DNA from: a bacterium
Lineage (GTDB): Bacteria; Joyebacterota; Joyebacteria; Joyebacterales; Joyebacteraceae
DNA: 54,117 bases
NCBI GenBank assembly: GCA_025782395.1
Contig: JALGZD010000056.1
Span: forward strand, 1 to 54,117
Direction of reading: 5' to 3'
The notes under the pieces are model-generated. The model made no database searches. It was not told the DNA's origin and was given only the letters and a program-made list of their open reading frames with translations. Position numbers and translations under genes: made by a program. Shown here piece after piece: positions 1 through 8,859 of this stretch. Within the stretch, counting starts at the first letter, position 1. The number at the start of each line of letters is the position of its first letter.

Positions 1-1
1 C

Positions 2-382
2 GAAGTGATCTGGGCTGGTTTCAGACGCGACGTGCCGGCGATACTTGCCTCCGTCGACCTTCTGATCCTTCCCTCTGAAAACGAGTGTCTACCGTTCGTG
101 ATTCTGGAAGCGATGGGTTCGAGGCTGCCGGTTGTGGCTGCGGACGTAGGAGGCATCAGCGAACAGATCGAAGACGGAGTCACCGGTCGTTTGATACGCC
201 CGCGTGACGCCGCCGGGCTGGCAGAGGCCGTCATCGATGTGCTGGGCCGGCCGGACAGGGGAAAGTCGCTCGGAGAGGCGGGACGACGGAAGCTCGAAGC
301 GGAGTTCTCGATCGAAGCAAGCGTCGGACGAGTTCTGGAGATCTACCGCGAGATCTACGCGAGACACGGACGTCGCCGATGA
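2..382 (+). CDS. Glycosyltransferase family 4 (GT-B), C-terminal fragment
   Basis: The gene enters from outside the window, so only the last 126 or so codons are visible. They form the second Rossmann half of a GT-B retaining glycosyltransferase. The donor-binding signature is clear: LPSENECLPFVILEAMG contains the E-x7-E motif that binds the nucleotide-sugar ribose and phosphate. It is followed by the usual PVVAADVGGISEQI and GVTGRL segments. The stop overlaps the ATG of the next glycosyltransferase (ATGA), so the two are almost certainly co-transcribed and translationally coupled. The sugar donor and acceptor cannot be told from this fragment. The family is secure; a role in exopolysaccharide or lipopolysaccharide assembly comes from context. 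Confidence 0.85.
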   Translation, partial: EVIWAGFRRDVPAILASVDLLILPSENECLPFVILEAMGSRLPVVAADVGGISEQIEDGVTGRLIRPRDAAGLAEAVIDVLGRPDRGKSLGEAGRRKLEAEFSIEASVGRVLEIYREIYARHGRRR

Positions 383-1620
383 AGCGCAGACTCAACATCC
401 TTTCGATCAATCAGTTTTTCTTCCCGGACAGTCAGGGTGGCGTAGAGCGTGTCGCGCACGAGACGGCGAAGCGACTCGCAGAGCGCGGACACATTGTCCA
501 CCTTGTTGGGCAAAGGATGGAGCCCGGTACTCCCGACACGGAAGAGCTGTATGGCCTTACGGTCCATCGCTACGGCAATGCCGAGAGCCGTGGGCGAATG
601 GGAGGCAGAACAAGGGACGCACTCTACGCTTCGCGGCGGGTTCTGAGCGAACTCGTGGCAAAGCAGAGATTCGACGTCGTGCTACCGCATCACTACTTCC
701 CATACTACTCGTACATCGGGAACACGGGAAGGAAGACGATACCGGAGCTCATGACTTTCCACGCCTCATACTGGCAGGAGCTTCGTCTTGAGGGGGCTGA
801 GCGCCGGACGCCGAAGCTCCTCGAGCAAGTGATCTTCGGCAGGATGGCGCGGCGAACCGAGGTCGCCTGCCTCAAGCGTGCCGACCGCATCGCCGTCCTC
901 AGCGACTTCTCCGCCGAGCAGCTGTCGAGCTACTACTCCTTCGCCACGGGGAAGGTCGTCAAGATTCCGGGGGGTGTTGACCTCGAACGCTTCACACCAG
1001 CATCCGATCGCAATGCGGTGAGAAAGAGACTGAACCTGCCGGTTGACCGGCAGATCCTCTTGACAGTCAGGCGGTTGGTGCCGCGCATGGGTTTGTCGAA
1101 CCTCGTGACGGCGTTCGGCGAGGTACTCGCCCGACATCCGGAGGCGATGCTTGTCATCGCCGGTCGCGGAAGGTTGGAGCAGGAGCTCAAACGCCAGGTT
1201 GTCGAAGGGGAGCTCTCGAATTCGGTTCGCTTCACCGGGTTCGTGGACGATGACAGGCTCGTGGACTACTACCGCGCGGCCGATCTCTTCGTGCTTCCGT
1301 CCGTCGCCTTCGAGGGCTTCGGAATGGTGACCCTGGAAGCACTTGCGTGCGGGACGCCGGCTCTCGGAACACCGATAGGAGCGACTCCCGAGATTCTCAA
1401 GCCGCTTGCGCCACAGCTGGTGCTTCGCGGAACGCGGCCGGCCGCGCTTCGGAGAGGGATAGGTATGATGCTCGAATGGCTCTCGGATGCGCGGGCCGCG
1501 GAAGAGCTCCGCAAGCGGTGTCGCGAGTACGTCGAGTCGAGCTTCGGCTGGGACGCGGCCGTGGATGCGCTGGAGCGGCTCATCTTCGAATTGACGGATG
1601 CCGGGAGACGCGATGGCTAG
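379..1620 (+). CDS. Glycosyltransferase family 4
   Basis: This is a complete 413-residue GT-B glycosyltransferase, a typical length. The N-terminal acceptor domain starts with a core beta strand and the loop FFPDSQGGVERV near residues 14-25, usual in GT4 enzymes. The donor domain carries VIAGRGRLEQEL near residue 257 and the E-x7-E signature EGFGMVTLE near residue 310. It probably transfers a sugar from a nucleotide donor to a lipid-linked or growing glycan on the cytoplasmic face of the membrane. It begins inside the stop of the preceding glycosyltransferase and overlaps the lyase gene downstream, so it sits inside a tight polysaccharide operon. Substrate unknown. Confidence 0.9.
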   Translation: MKRRLNILSINQFFFPDSQGGVERVAHETAKRLAERGHIVHLVGQRMEPGTPDTEELYGLTVHRYGNAESRGRMGGRTRDALYASRRVLSELVAKQRFDVVLPHHYFPYYSYIGNTGRKTIPELMTFHASYWQELRLEGAERRTPKLLEQVIFGRMARRTEVACLKRADRIAVLSDFSAEQLSSYYSFATGKVVKIPGGVDLERFTPASDRNAVRKRLNLPVDRQILLTVRRLVPRMGLSNLVTAFGEVLARHPEAMLVIAGRGRLEQELKRQVVEGELSNSVRFTGFVDDDRLVDYYRAADLFVLPSVAFEGFGMVTLEALACGTPALGTPIGATPEILKPLAPQLVLRGTRPAALRRGIGMMLEWLSDARAAEELRKRCREYVESSFGWDAAVDALERLIFELTDAGRRDG

Positions 1621-3961
1621 CGCGGAGAGACTCATCTGGGCGGCCCGTCGGGCATCCGCCATGAGCCCGGCGGAGCTGGCTGTCAGGCTCCGGCGTGGGG
1701 TCCGGAATCGGCTCCTGCGCCCTGGGCGACCACGCCCACAGCATGAGATAGCATCGCTTGAACAAGTCGCCGCGCGACCGCCGGACGTCCTGGCGAAGGA
1801 GACCGGGAGGCTCTTGCCCGGTGCGCTGGATGGGGCGGCCCTGAAGGAAGCCCTGGTCAGCATTGGGGTTTCACCCGACGGGATTGTGACGGAGGCAGAG
1901 AGCATTCTGGACGGCCGGATCCGTGCATTCGGCTGGACTCGATTCGAGCTCAAGTACCCACCGGATTGGCTCGGCGATCCTGTGACGGGCGGGACGTGGC
2001 CGCTCAACTACTGGGCCGCACTCGATTTCCGTTTCCAGGAAGGACTGGACGATCCGCGCTACGTCTGGGAACTCAACCGGCAGCACGAGCTGGTGTCGCT
2101 TGCCCGCGCATACGTGCTGACTTCGGAGGTTCGCTACGCGGAGGCGGTCTGGGCAGGCATAAGGACGTGGGTGGAGCAGAATCCCCCGTTCCACGGGATA
2201 AACTGGACGAGCGGGCTCGAAATCGCTATCCGGCTCATCTCATGGGCTCTCGCCGTGGATCTCGTAGGCCTTGCGGGGGCCCAGAATGACGACGCAGAGA
2301 TCCTGGCGCTGAGTGTCGCGTTGCAGGCGCGCCACTTGCATGATAATCTATCTGTTTACGCTTCATCAAAGAACAACCACCTGATCGGCGAGGCCTGCGG
2401 TCTTCTTGTCGCAGGGGCGAAATTCACCTTTCTTGGCGAGGCCGAACGCTGGGCAGTTCGTGGGCGGCGCGTTCTGGAACGTGAATTGCCACTACAGGTG
2501 TGCGGTGATGGAGTGAGCCGCGAACTGTCCGTTCAGTACCAGAGTTTCGTAATGGAGTTCGGCCTGACCGCTCTGGCCGCAGCGAAATCGATCGATCGGC
2601 CGATGAGCCGCCGTTTCCGTGAGGTGATCGGGCAGATGGCGTTCTTCCTGGCTTCGATTTGCGGGGAGGCTGAGACGCCTCCTTCAACTGGAGATGAGGA
2701 CGGCGGACGGGTCTACGATCTTGGCGGTGAACAGCACCGTCAGGCGCTTCGAGCGGCCTGGTGTGGAGCACTCGCCGCGGGACTCGGGAGTCTGAAAACC
2801 GGAGAGCCTCGCGATCTGGAGCCGGCGGTCTGGATGATGGGTCCGGAGGTCACTGCCGAAAGACCTCCGTCCGCGCAGGCGGCAGGTGAAAGTCTTCGGG
2901 ATTCGCGGAGCGTGGCGTTCCCCGAAGGCGGCTACTACGTTCTTGAGAGGGGCGGGCAGCACGCGGTCATGGATTGTGGCGAACTCGGGTATCTCTCGAT
3001 CGCCGCACACGGCCACGCCGACTGTCTGTCTGTGTCGATGGCAGTAGACGGGCGGTGGCTCGTGGTCGATCCGGGGACCTACTGCTACCACCGCGCGCGC
3101 GAGTGGCGAGATCATTTCAGGTCCACACGCGCGCACAACACGGTGACCGTGGACGGCCTGAGCCAATCGGAGATACGCGGTCCGTTCATGTGGGGAAAAA
3201 GAGCCGGACCGCAACCGCGCGTCTGGATATCTTCCAGACTCTTCGATCTTTTCGAAGGGGCTCATGATGGATACGTCCGGAGCTGCGGGGTGATGCACCA
3301 TCGCACGATCGTGCTCACGCGGGGCGGGGGCTGGATCATCGTAGATCGGCTCGAGGGTTCCGGCGAGCACCATGTGGCTGCGTCGTTTCAGCTCGATACC
3401 GGCGTGCGCATCACGGTGAAGGACAGAGGTGAGTCGGAGGAGAGAGGCGGGGGCGCGGCCGATGAGGCCGAGCCCATGTGGAGTGCGGACGAGCGTCTCG
3501 ATCTCAGTTTCGCGGACAGCACGGGGCTCGGGTTGAGCGCCTGGTTGCCTGAGGGTCTGAAGTGCTCGGTGCTGACCGGCTCGGACGAGCCGAAGAGGGG
3601 ATGGGTTTCGCACGGCTTCGGCCGGATGGATGCGGCGCCGCAGGTTTCGTTCGAGGGCATGCTCGAACTGCCCGGAATTCTCGTGTTCGCATTTGTTCCT
3701 CTCGGGTACGACAGGTGCGTCGAGGTCGAACGGGAGAGAGGTCTCTCGGAACGGGGAATTGCAATCCGATTCACGGACGGCGACTGTGTTGAGCGATGTC
3801 TCTTCGGAGAAGCCGAGCTCGCCGGGGAGTCGTTCAGAGGGACCTTCGGAATCGAGATATCCAGGGGTGGTAGTGTCGAGGCCTCGGGTTTCGAGATAGA
3901 GAAATGGAATCGCAACGGACAACCGGCAGGTTTTACAGAGGTCTCTAACCAGCTCGGGTAG
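1613..3961 (+). CDS. Heparinase II/III-family (alginate-lyase-like) protein
   Basis: A 782-residue protein with the two-part layout of polysaccharide lyases of the heparinase II/III type. An all-helical toroid occupies about residues 30-400, with KNNHLIGEACGL near residue 252 holding the Asn/His expected at the active site. A beta-sandwich follows, with HGHADCLSVS near residue 466, VDPGTYCY, and RSTRAHNTVTVDG near residue 505. Family members cleave uronate-containing polysaccharides by beta-elimination. I chose ATG 1613 because GGGAG lies 6 bases upstream; an in-frame ATG at 1598 lacks this. No signal peptide is obvious, unlike secreted lyases. Such proteins are common in exopolysaccharide operons, where they are thought to trim or turn over the polymer. 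Family firm, substrate inferred. Confidence 0.85.
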   Translation: MASAERLIWAARRASAMSPAELAVRLRRGVRNRLLRPGRPRPQHEIASLEQVAARPPDVLAKETGRLLPGALDGAALKEALVSIGVSPDGIVTEAESILDGRIRAFGWTRFELKYPPDWLGDPVTGGTWPLNYWAALDFRFQEGLDDPRYVWELNRQHELVSLARAYVLTSEVRYAEAVWAGIRTWVEQNPPFHGINWTSGLEIAIRLISWALAVDLVGLAGAQNDDAEILALSVALQARHLHDNLSVYASSKNNHLIGEACGLLVAGAKFTFLGEAERWAVRGRRVLERELPLQVCGDGVSRELSVQYQSFVMEFGLTALAAAKSIDRPMSRRFREVIGQMAFFLASICGEAETPPSTGDEDGGRVYDLGGEQHRQALRAAWCGALAAGLGSLKTGEPRDLEPAVWMMGPEVTAERPPSAQAAGESLRDSRSVAFPEGGYYVLERGGQHAVMDCGELGYLSIAAHGHADCLSVSMAVDGRWLVVDPGTYCYHRAREWRDHFRSTRAHNTVTVDGLSQSEIRGPFMWGKRAGPQPRVWISSRLFDLFEGAHDGYVRSCGVMHHRTIVLTRGGGWIIVDRLEGSGEHHVAASFQLDTGVRITVKDRGESEERGGGAADEAEPMWSADERLDLSFADSTGLGLSAWLPEGLKCSVLTGSDEPKRGWVSHGFGRMDAAPQVSFEGMLELPGILVFAFVPLGYDRCVEVERERGLSERGIAIRFTDGDCVERCLFGEAELAGESFRGTFGIEISRGGSVEASGFEIEKWNRNGQPAGFTEVSNQLG

Positions 3962-3994
3962 CAGGGTGCTGACGAAAGGAGAGGCTCCAGGAAT

Positions 3995-5320
3995 ATGAGA
4001 ATCAGCGTTCTCGGACTTGGATATGTTGGTTGCGTATCGGCAGCCTGTTTCACAGACATGGGTCACCGCGTGATAGGCCTCGACGTGGACCCGAGGAAGC
4101 TCGAACCGATTCGAAAAGGTTTGAGCCCCATTGTCGAGCCGGGCCTGGGCGAACTGATCAAGAGCGCAGTTGCCAAGGGGCTACTGACGGTGACCGACGA
4201 TTACGACGAGGCGATCAGCGGGACGGAGATCTCGCTTGTATGTGTCGGTACTCCATCGATGGAGAGCGGCAGCCCGAACCTCGAGTACACCAAGCGCGTG
4301 TGTGAGCAGATGGGGAAGGTCTTTTCGCGGAAGAACGAGTTCCACACGGTGATCTTCAGAAGCACGATACCTCCTGGTACCGTCGAGAAGGAGCTCATTC
4401 CGATTCTGGAGAGTTCGTCGGGGAAGACGGAAGGGAAAGACTTCGGAGTCTGCTTCAATCCGGAGTTCCTTCGTGAGGCCTCTGCCATCAAGGACTTCTA
4501 CCACCCACCGAAGATAGTGATAGGCGAGTGTGCGCCCGGAAGTCGCGCAGGCGATGTCCTCCAGGAGCTTTACGCGCCAATCGATGCCCCGCTTGTGAGA
4601 ACCGAGCTCTCCGTATCGGAGATGGTGAAGTACGCCGACAACTGCTTCCACGCCATCAAGGTCTGCTTTGCCAATGAGATCGGGAACGTGGCAAAAGGGC
4701 TCGGCGTCTCGGACAGCCACAAGGTAATGGAGATCTTCTGTCTGGATACGCAGCTCAATCTGTCTCCCTACTATCTCAAGCCCGGCTTTGCCTTTGGCGG
4801 GTCGTGCCTTCCGAAGGACCTCAGGGCCATTGTGCGAATGAGCCAGAGGCTCGATATCGAGTGCCCGGTTCTGAGCGCAGCGACGCCGTCGAACGATCTG
4901 CAGATCCAGCGCGCCATCAACTACATCAGGGAGAGCGGCAAGAAGAAGATCGGCGTTCTTGGAATGAGTTTCAAAGCTGAGACAGACGATCTAAGGGAGA
5001 GCCCCATCGTCCAGGTCGTGAGCACTCTGATCGGGAAGGGATACGATCTCTGCATCTACGACGAGAACATATCGTGGGAAGAGCTCTTCGGTGCAAACCT
5101 GGGATTCCTGGAGAGTGAACTACCGTACGCGCAGAGCCTCAAGGCTGCCAGCATCGATGAACTGCTGGAGAGATCCGAGGTCATCGTTGTGGCCAATACC
5201 GCCGAGGAATTCAGGAGCGTGCCCGCCAGGATGCGCGAGGACCAGATAATGATCGACCTCGTGAGGATCGTGGAAGACACCTCAACGGCGCGCGGAACCT
5301 ACATCGGCATCGCCTGGTAG
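3995..5320 (+). CDS. algD: AlgD-like GDP-mannose (or UDP-glucose) 6-dehydrogenase
   Basis: A 441-residue NAD-dependent nucleotide-sugar dehydrogenase that oxidises the C6 hydroxyl twice to give a sugar uronate. The NAD site GLGYVG is at residues 6-11, SPIVEPGL follows near residue 46, and the catalytic cysteine is C271 in GFAFGGSCLPKD. As I recall Pseudomonas AlgD, segments such as NPEFLRE, FANEIGN, LNLSPYYLKPGFAFGGSC and SFKAETDDLRESP resemble GDP-mannose dehydrogenases more than UDP-glucose dehydrogenases, and the C-terminus ends in the same GI-x-W style. A mannose-1-phosphate guanylyltransferase 7 kb downstream would supply GDP-mannose. A 33-base gap with AAGGAG separates it from the lyase gene. 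The donor sugar remains an inference; UDP-glucose is the main alternative. Confidence 0.8.
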   Translation: MRISVLGLGYVGCVSAACFTDMGHRVIGLDVDPRKLEPIRKGLSPIVEPGLGELIKSAVAKGLLTVTDDYDEAISGTEISLVCVGTPSMESGSPNLEYTKRVCEQMGKVFSRKNEFHTVIFRSTIPPGTVEKELIPILESSSGKTEGKDFGVCFNPEFLREASAIKDFYHPPKIVIGECAPGSRAGDVLQELYAPIDAPLVRTELSVSEMVKYADNCFHAIKVCFANEIGNVAKGLGVSDSHKVMEIFCLDTQLNLSPYYLKPGFAFGGSCLPKDLRAIVRMSQRLDIECPVLSAATPSNDLQIQRAINYIRESGKKKIGVLGMSFKAETDDLRESPIVQVVSTLIGKGYDLCIYDENISWEELFGANLGFLESELPYAQSLKAASIDELLERSEVIVVANTAEEFRSVPARMREDQIMIDLVRIVEDTSTARGTYIGIAW

Positions 5321-5367
5321 GAGAACCCGGGGCACGTTGCTGCTCCCATGTCCCGACGGAGACGAGC

Positions 5368-6585
5368 GTGGAGAAAAACAAGCGAATCCTCATAATCGTC
5401 GAGAACCTGCCGGTCCCGTTCGACCGGCGTGTCTGGCTTGAGTCCACTACGCTCAAGGCTGCCGGATACGACGTCAGCGTCATCTGTCCGCAGGGGAAAG
5501 GCTATGGGGAGTCGTTCGAGGTCTTGGATGGGGTTTCGATCTACCGTTATCCGCCGCCTCCGCCGACGATGAACAAGCTCTCGTACGCGTGGGAGTTTCC
5601 GTACTGCTGGTTTTCGTCTCTCAAGCTCGCTTTCAGGGTGGCACGCAGAGAGGGATTCGACGCGATCCATGCGTGCAACCCGCCCGACACGTTCTTTCTG
5701 ATCGGGTTGATATTCAAGCTCTTCAGACGTTCGAAGTTCGTGTTCGATCAGCATGATCTCTGTCCGGAACTCTACCTTTCCAGATTCGGGGGACGCCGAG
5801 CGATCAACTTCAGGCTGCTTCGCGTTCTCGAGTGGCTCACGTATCGCACCGCGAACATGGTGATAGCGACGAACCTGTCCTACAAGAAGCATGCTTGCAC
5901 AGTCGGACGGTTTCCAGAGAGCAAGATCCACGTTGTCCGGAGCGGGCCGAGGATCTCTCGATTCACGCGCGTTGAGCCGGACGAAGAACTCAAGAGAGGG
6001 AAGAAATACCTGGTCTGCTATCTCGGAGTCATGGCTCCTCAGGACGGGCTCGACTACCTGATCCGCTCGATCAGGCACGTGGTCGACGTTGTCAGCCGGA
6101 CGGATGTTCACTTCGTGCTGATCGGTTCGGGGGATTCCTTCACCGACGTGAAGCTCCTCCGGGACGACCTCGGTCTGACCGACTACGTCGAGATGACGGG
6201 TCGCGTCCCGGACGAGGATGTGAGGCGGTATCTGTCGACCGCCGACGTCTGCGTCTGTCCTGACCCGAAGAACCAGCTGAACGATGTCTCCACGATGAAC
6301 AAGGTCCTGGAGTACATGACTTTCGGCAAACCGATGGTTTCCTTCGATCTCAAGGAGAGCCACTACTCTGCGCAGGGCGGCGCACTGTACGCGGTGCCCA
6401 ACGACGAGATCGAGTTCGGTGAGCGGATCATACAGCTTCTCGATGACCCTGAGCTTCGGGAGAATCTGGGCAAGCAGAACCGCAAGCGCATCGAGGATTT
6501 TCTCTGCTGGGAGCACACTGGGAAGGAGATCGTCAAAGCCTACGATGCTCTGTTCGGTTTCGATACGGCTTCGGAGGAAGCGTGA
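5368..6585 (+). CDS. Glycosyltransferase family 4
   Basis: A 405-residue GT-B glycosyltransferase starting at GTG, with GGAG about 7 bases upstream. The N-terminal part contains NLPVPFDRRVW and AIHACNPPDTFFL, typical of the GT4 subgroup whose acceptor domain belongs to the GT4-like Glyco_trans_4_4 class. FVFDQHDLCPEL follows. The donor half includes YLGVMAPQDGLDYLI near residue 215 and CPDPKNQLNDVSTMNKVLEYM near residue 295, where the usual E-x7-E is relaxed. It lies between the AlgD-like dehydrogenase and the radical SAM gene, in the same direction. A role in repeat-unit assembly is likely; the linkage formed is unknown. Confidence 0.85.
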   Translation: MEKNKRILIIVENLPVPFDRRVWLESTTLKAAGYDVSVICPQGKGYGESFEVLDGVSIYRYPPPPPTMNKLSYAWEFPYCWFSSLKLAFRVARREGFDAIHACNPPDTFFLIGLIFKLFRRSKFVFDQHDLCPELYLSRFGGRRAINFRLLRVLEWLTYRTANMVIATNLSYKKHACTVGRFPESKIHVVRSGPRISRFTRVEPDEELKRGKKYLVCYLGVMAPQDGLDYLIRSIRHVVDVVSRTDVHFVLIGSGDSFTDVKLLRDDLGLTDYVEMTGRVPDEDVRRYLSTADVCVCPDPKNQLNDVSTMNKVLEYMTFGKPMVSFDLKESHYSAQGGALYAVPNDEIEFGERIIQLLDDPELRENLGKQNRKRIEDFLCWEHTGKEIVKAYDALFGFDTASEEA

Positions 6586-7598
6586 TGGGTGGTCCCGTCG
6601 GTTGCGTTGCCGCGGTCACATACAGATGCAACTCCAGGTGCGTCATGTGCGACATCTGGAAGCAAAATGCGGACGCTGCACGCGAACTCACTCCGGACGA
6701 GTATCGCTGGTTGCCGCGGAATCTCAAGTCGATCAACGTGAGCGGCGGGGAACCGTTCCTTCGCGACGACCTGCCCGAGATCGTTTCCGTCATGTCGGAG
6801 ACCTGTCGGGGCGCCCGCGTTGTGATCTCGACCAACGGTCTCCTGCCGGAGCGCATTGAGACAGCCGTTGCCAGGATCAGTGAGACGTCTCCAAGAGGAT
6901 CCGATCCGGCCGGGGCGGTGGCTGTGAGGGTGTCCGTCGACGGCATAGGAGAGGCACACGACCGGATGCGCGGCATTCCGGGCGCCTACGAGAAAGCGAT
7001 GGAGACGATCGGTAGACTTCAGGGATTGGGAGTACCGGACCTCGGGCTTGCGGCGACCCTGACTCGGGACAACATCGGCGAGATCACCAGGGTGAAGAAG
7101 AAGGCGGACGAACTAGGCATCCGCTTCATAATGAGCGCCGCGCACAGCTCCCCGATCTTCTTCGGTGAGCACGAAGTGGAGCGTCCTGACTCGAGGCAGT
7201 CGGTGCGTGAGGTGCTCGAGCTCATGAGGGAACACCTCCGTTCGTGGCGCCCTTATGACTGGGCCAGGGCGTATTACCTGAGAGGTGTCGTCGAGTACAT
7301 TCGGGGCAGGCCAAGGCGGTTGCCGTGCCGCGCCGGGCTCGACTTCTTTTTTCTGGACCCTTGGGGAGACGTCTATCCCTGTAACATCGGTGGAACGAAG
7401 ATGGGGAGCGTGCGGGAGAGCAGCTTCAAAAGCATGCAGAAAAGGACAGCACGCGTCGTGCGCGAATCAGTGGCATCGTGTGATGTTCAGTGCTGGATGG
7501 TCTGCACGGTAGCACCACCCATGAGCAAGCGGCCTCTGATGCCGCTTGCCTGGATGCTTGGAGCCAAGTTCCTCGGGCTTGACACCAGGGTGGACTAG
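6585..7598 (+). CDS. Radical SAM protein with SPASM-like C-terminal region
   Basis: A 337-residue radical S-adenosylmethionine enzyme. The [4Fe-4S] cluster motif CX3CX2C is C15, C19 and C22 (CNSRCVMC), and NVSGGEPFLR supplies the SAM-binding GGE. The C-terminal third has further cysteines in PCRAG, YPCNIGG and SCDVQCWMVC, the layout of a SPASM auxiliary-cluster domain. ATG 6585 is preferred over GTG 6582 because GGAGGA at 6573-6578 is then 6 bases away. It sits among glycosyltransferases with almost no spacing, and no candidate precursor peptide lies next to it, so it may modify a sugar, lipid or protein in the polysaccharide pathway. The reaction cannot be assigned. Confidence 0.85.
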   Translation: MGGPVGCVAAVTYRCNSRCVMCDIWKQNADAARELTPDEYRWLPRNLKSINVSGGEPFLRDDLPEIVSVMSETCRGARVVISTNGLLPERIETAVARISETSPRGSDPAGAVAVRVSVDGIGEAHDRMRGIPGAYEKAMETIGRLQGLGVPDLGLAATLTRDNIGEITRVKKKADELGIRFIMSAAHSSPIFFGEHEVERPDSRQSVREVLELMREHLRSWRPYDWARAYYLRGVVEYIRGRPRRLPCRAGLDFFFLDPWGDVYPCNIGGTKMGSVRESSFKSMQKRTARVVRESVASCDVQCWMVCTVAPPMSKRPLMPLAWMLGAKFLGLDTRVD

Positions 7599-7638
7599 TG
7601 AAAACCCCTGGCGCCATCGGGAGGTACGTTATCCTGCA

Positions 7639-8859
7639 ATGAAAATACTCGCGGCAAACAAGTTCTATTTTGTCAGAGGGGGCGCCGAACGATATCTCTT
7701 CGAACTGGCCGGCATTCTCGAAGAACGCGGTCACAGCGTAGTGCCGTTCGCGATGGAGCATCCGCTGAACGAAGAGAGTGAGCACGCCGACCTGTTTGTA
7801 TCACACGTCGGGTTCGATGCCCGGCGCGGTCTCCTGGACCGCTTCAGGACTGCTGCGCGGGTGGTCCATTCCGTGGAGGCCAGGAGAAAGATCGGGGCGC
7901 TGGTGAGACGCACGCGGCCCGATGTGGCCCATCTTCACAATATAGCGCACCAGCTTTCTCCTTCGATCATATATGGGCTGAGAGCAGAAGGCGTGCCGAT
8001 CGTGCAGACGCTTCACGACCACAAGCTCATCTGTCCGAACTACCAGATGTTCGTTCACGGGCAGCCGTGTGAACGTTGCGCGAAGTGGCGCTACTACAAT
8101 GCGTGTGTTCACAGATGCATGCACGGCGCGATCGCGTGGAGCGCCGTGGTTGCCTTTGAGGCTTATGCGCGCAAGCTGTTGGGAACGTACAGCAGACACG
8201 TCGGCATGTTCATTGCTCCGAGTCGATCGCTCATGGAGCGCATGATAGCCCACGGCGTTGAGCCGGAGAAGATAGTCCATCTGCCATACGCGATTGCGCT
8301 GGACCGCTATGAGCCTCGCTTCGAATCGGACGGATACGCAGTCTACGTGGGTCGCCTTTCGGTTGGAAAGGGACTCGAGACACTGCTGGAAGCTCTCGCG
8401 CTCTCTCCGGGCGTCGTGTTCAAGGTGATAGGAAACGGTCCTCGCGCAGACGATCTCAGGACGACAGCGGAGCATCGCGGGCTCAGAAATGTGGAATTCG
8501 TGGGCTACAGAACCGGGACGGAGCTCAGAACGCTGTTGCGCGGAGCTCAGTTCGTTGTTATGCCATCGGAGTGCTTCGAGAACTCCCCACTTGCCGTGTA
8601 TGAGGCGTGTGCGTACGGGAAGGCCGTGATCGGCTCGAAGATGGGTGGAATCCCTGAGCTGATTGAGGACGGCGAGACAGGTCTTCTCTGTGCGCCAGGT
8701 GATGTGAGCGAACTCGCATCGGCGCTCGCCGCGCTGTGGGATGATCCAGAGAGATCGATCCGGATGGGCAAGGAGGCTCGCCGGCGCGCTGAAAGGGAGT
8801 ACGGTCCTGATCACCACTACGAGCGGATAATGTCGATCTACGAGAGGGTCATGCAGTGA
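7639..8859 (+). CDS. Glycosyltransferase family 4
   Basis: A 406-residue GT-B enzyme. ATG 7639 gives the classic start MKILAANKFYFVRGGAERY; in-frame upstream codons reach back into the radical SAM gene and are not needed, although the ribosome site (GGGAGG, 14 bases away) is poor. A cysteine-rich insert, CPNYQMFVHGQPCERCAKW plus nearby Cys-His pairs around residues 130-155, may bind a metal; it recurs in some GT4 enzymes of exopolysaccharide clusters. The donor half has VYVGRLSVGKGLETLLEAL near residue 235 and the E-x7-E motif ECFENSPLAVYEA near residue 313. Its stop overlaps the next gene's GTG. Donor and acceptor unknown. Confidence 0.88.
   Translation: MKILAANKFYFVRGGAERYLFELAGILEERGHSVVPFAMEHPLNEESEHADLFVSHVGFDARRGLLDRFRTAARVVHSVEARRKIGALVRRTRPDVAHLHNIAHQLSPSIIYGLRAEGVPIVQTLHDHKLICPNYQMFVHGQPCERCAKWRYYNACVHRCMHGAIAWSAVVAFEAYARKLLGTYSRHVGMFIAPSRSLMERMIAHGVEPEKIVHLPYAIALDRYEPRFESDGYAVYVGRLSVGKGLETLLEALALSPGVVFKVIGNGPRADDLRTTAEHRGLRNVEFVGYRTGTELRTLLRGAQFVVMPSECFENSPLAVYEACAYGKAVIGSKMGGIPELIEDGETGLLCAPGDVSELASALAALWDDPERSIRMGKEARRRAEREYGPDHHYERIMSIYERVMQ

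Noticed and set aside
766-2007. Long open frame on the minus strand
   Set aside because: It lies opposite two well-supported glycan genes, has low-complexity Arg/Ser/Pro-rich sequence and no recognisable motif; such shadows are expected at high G+C.
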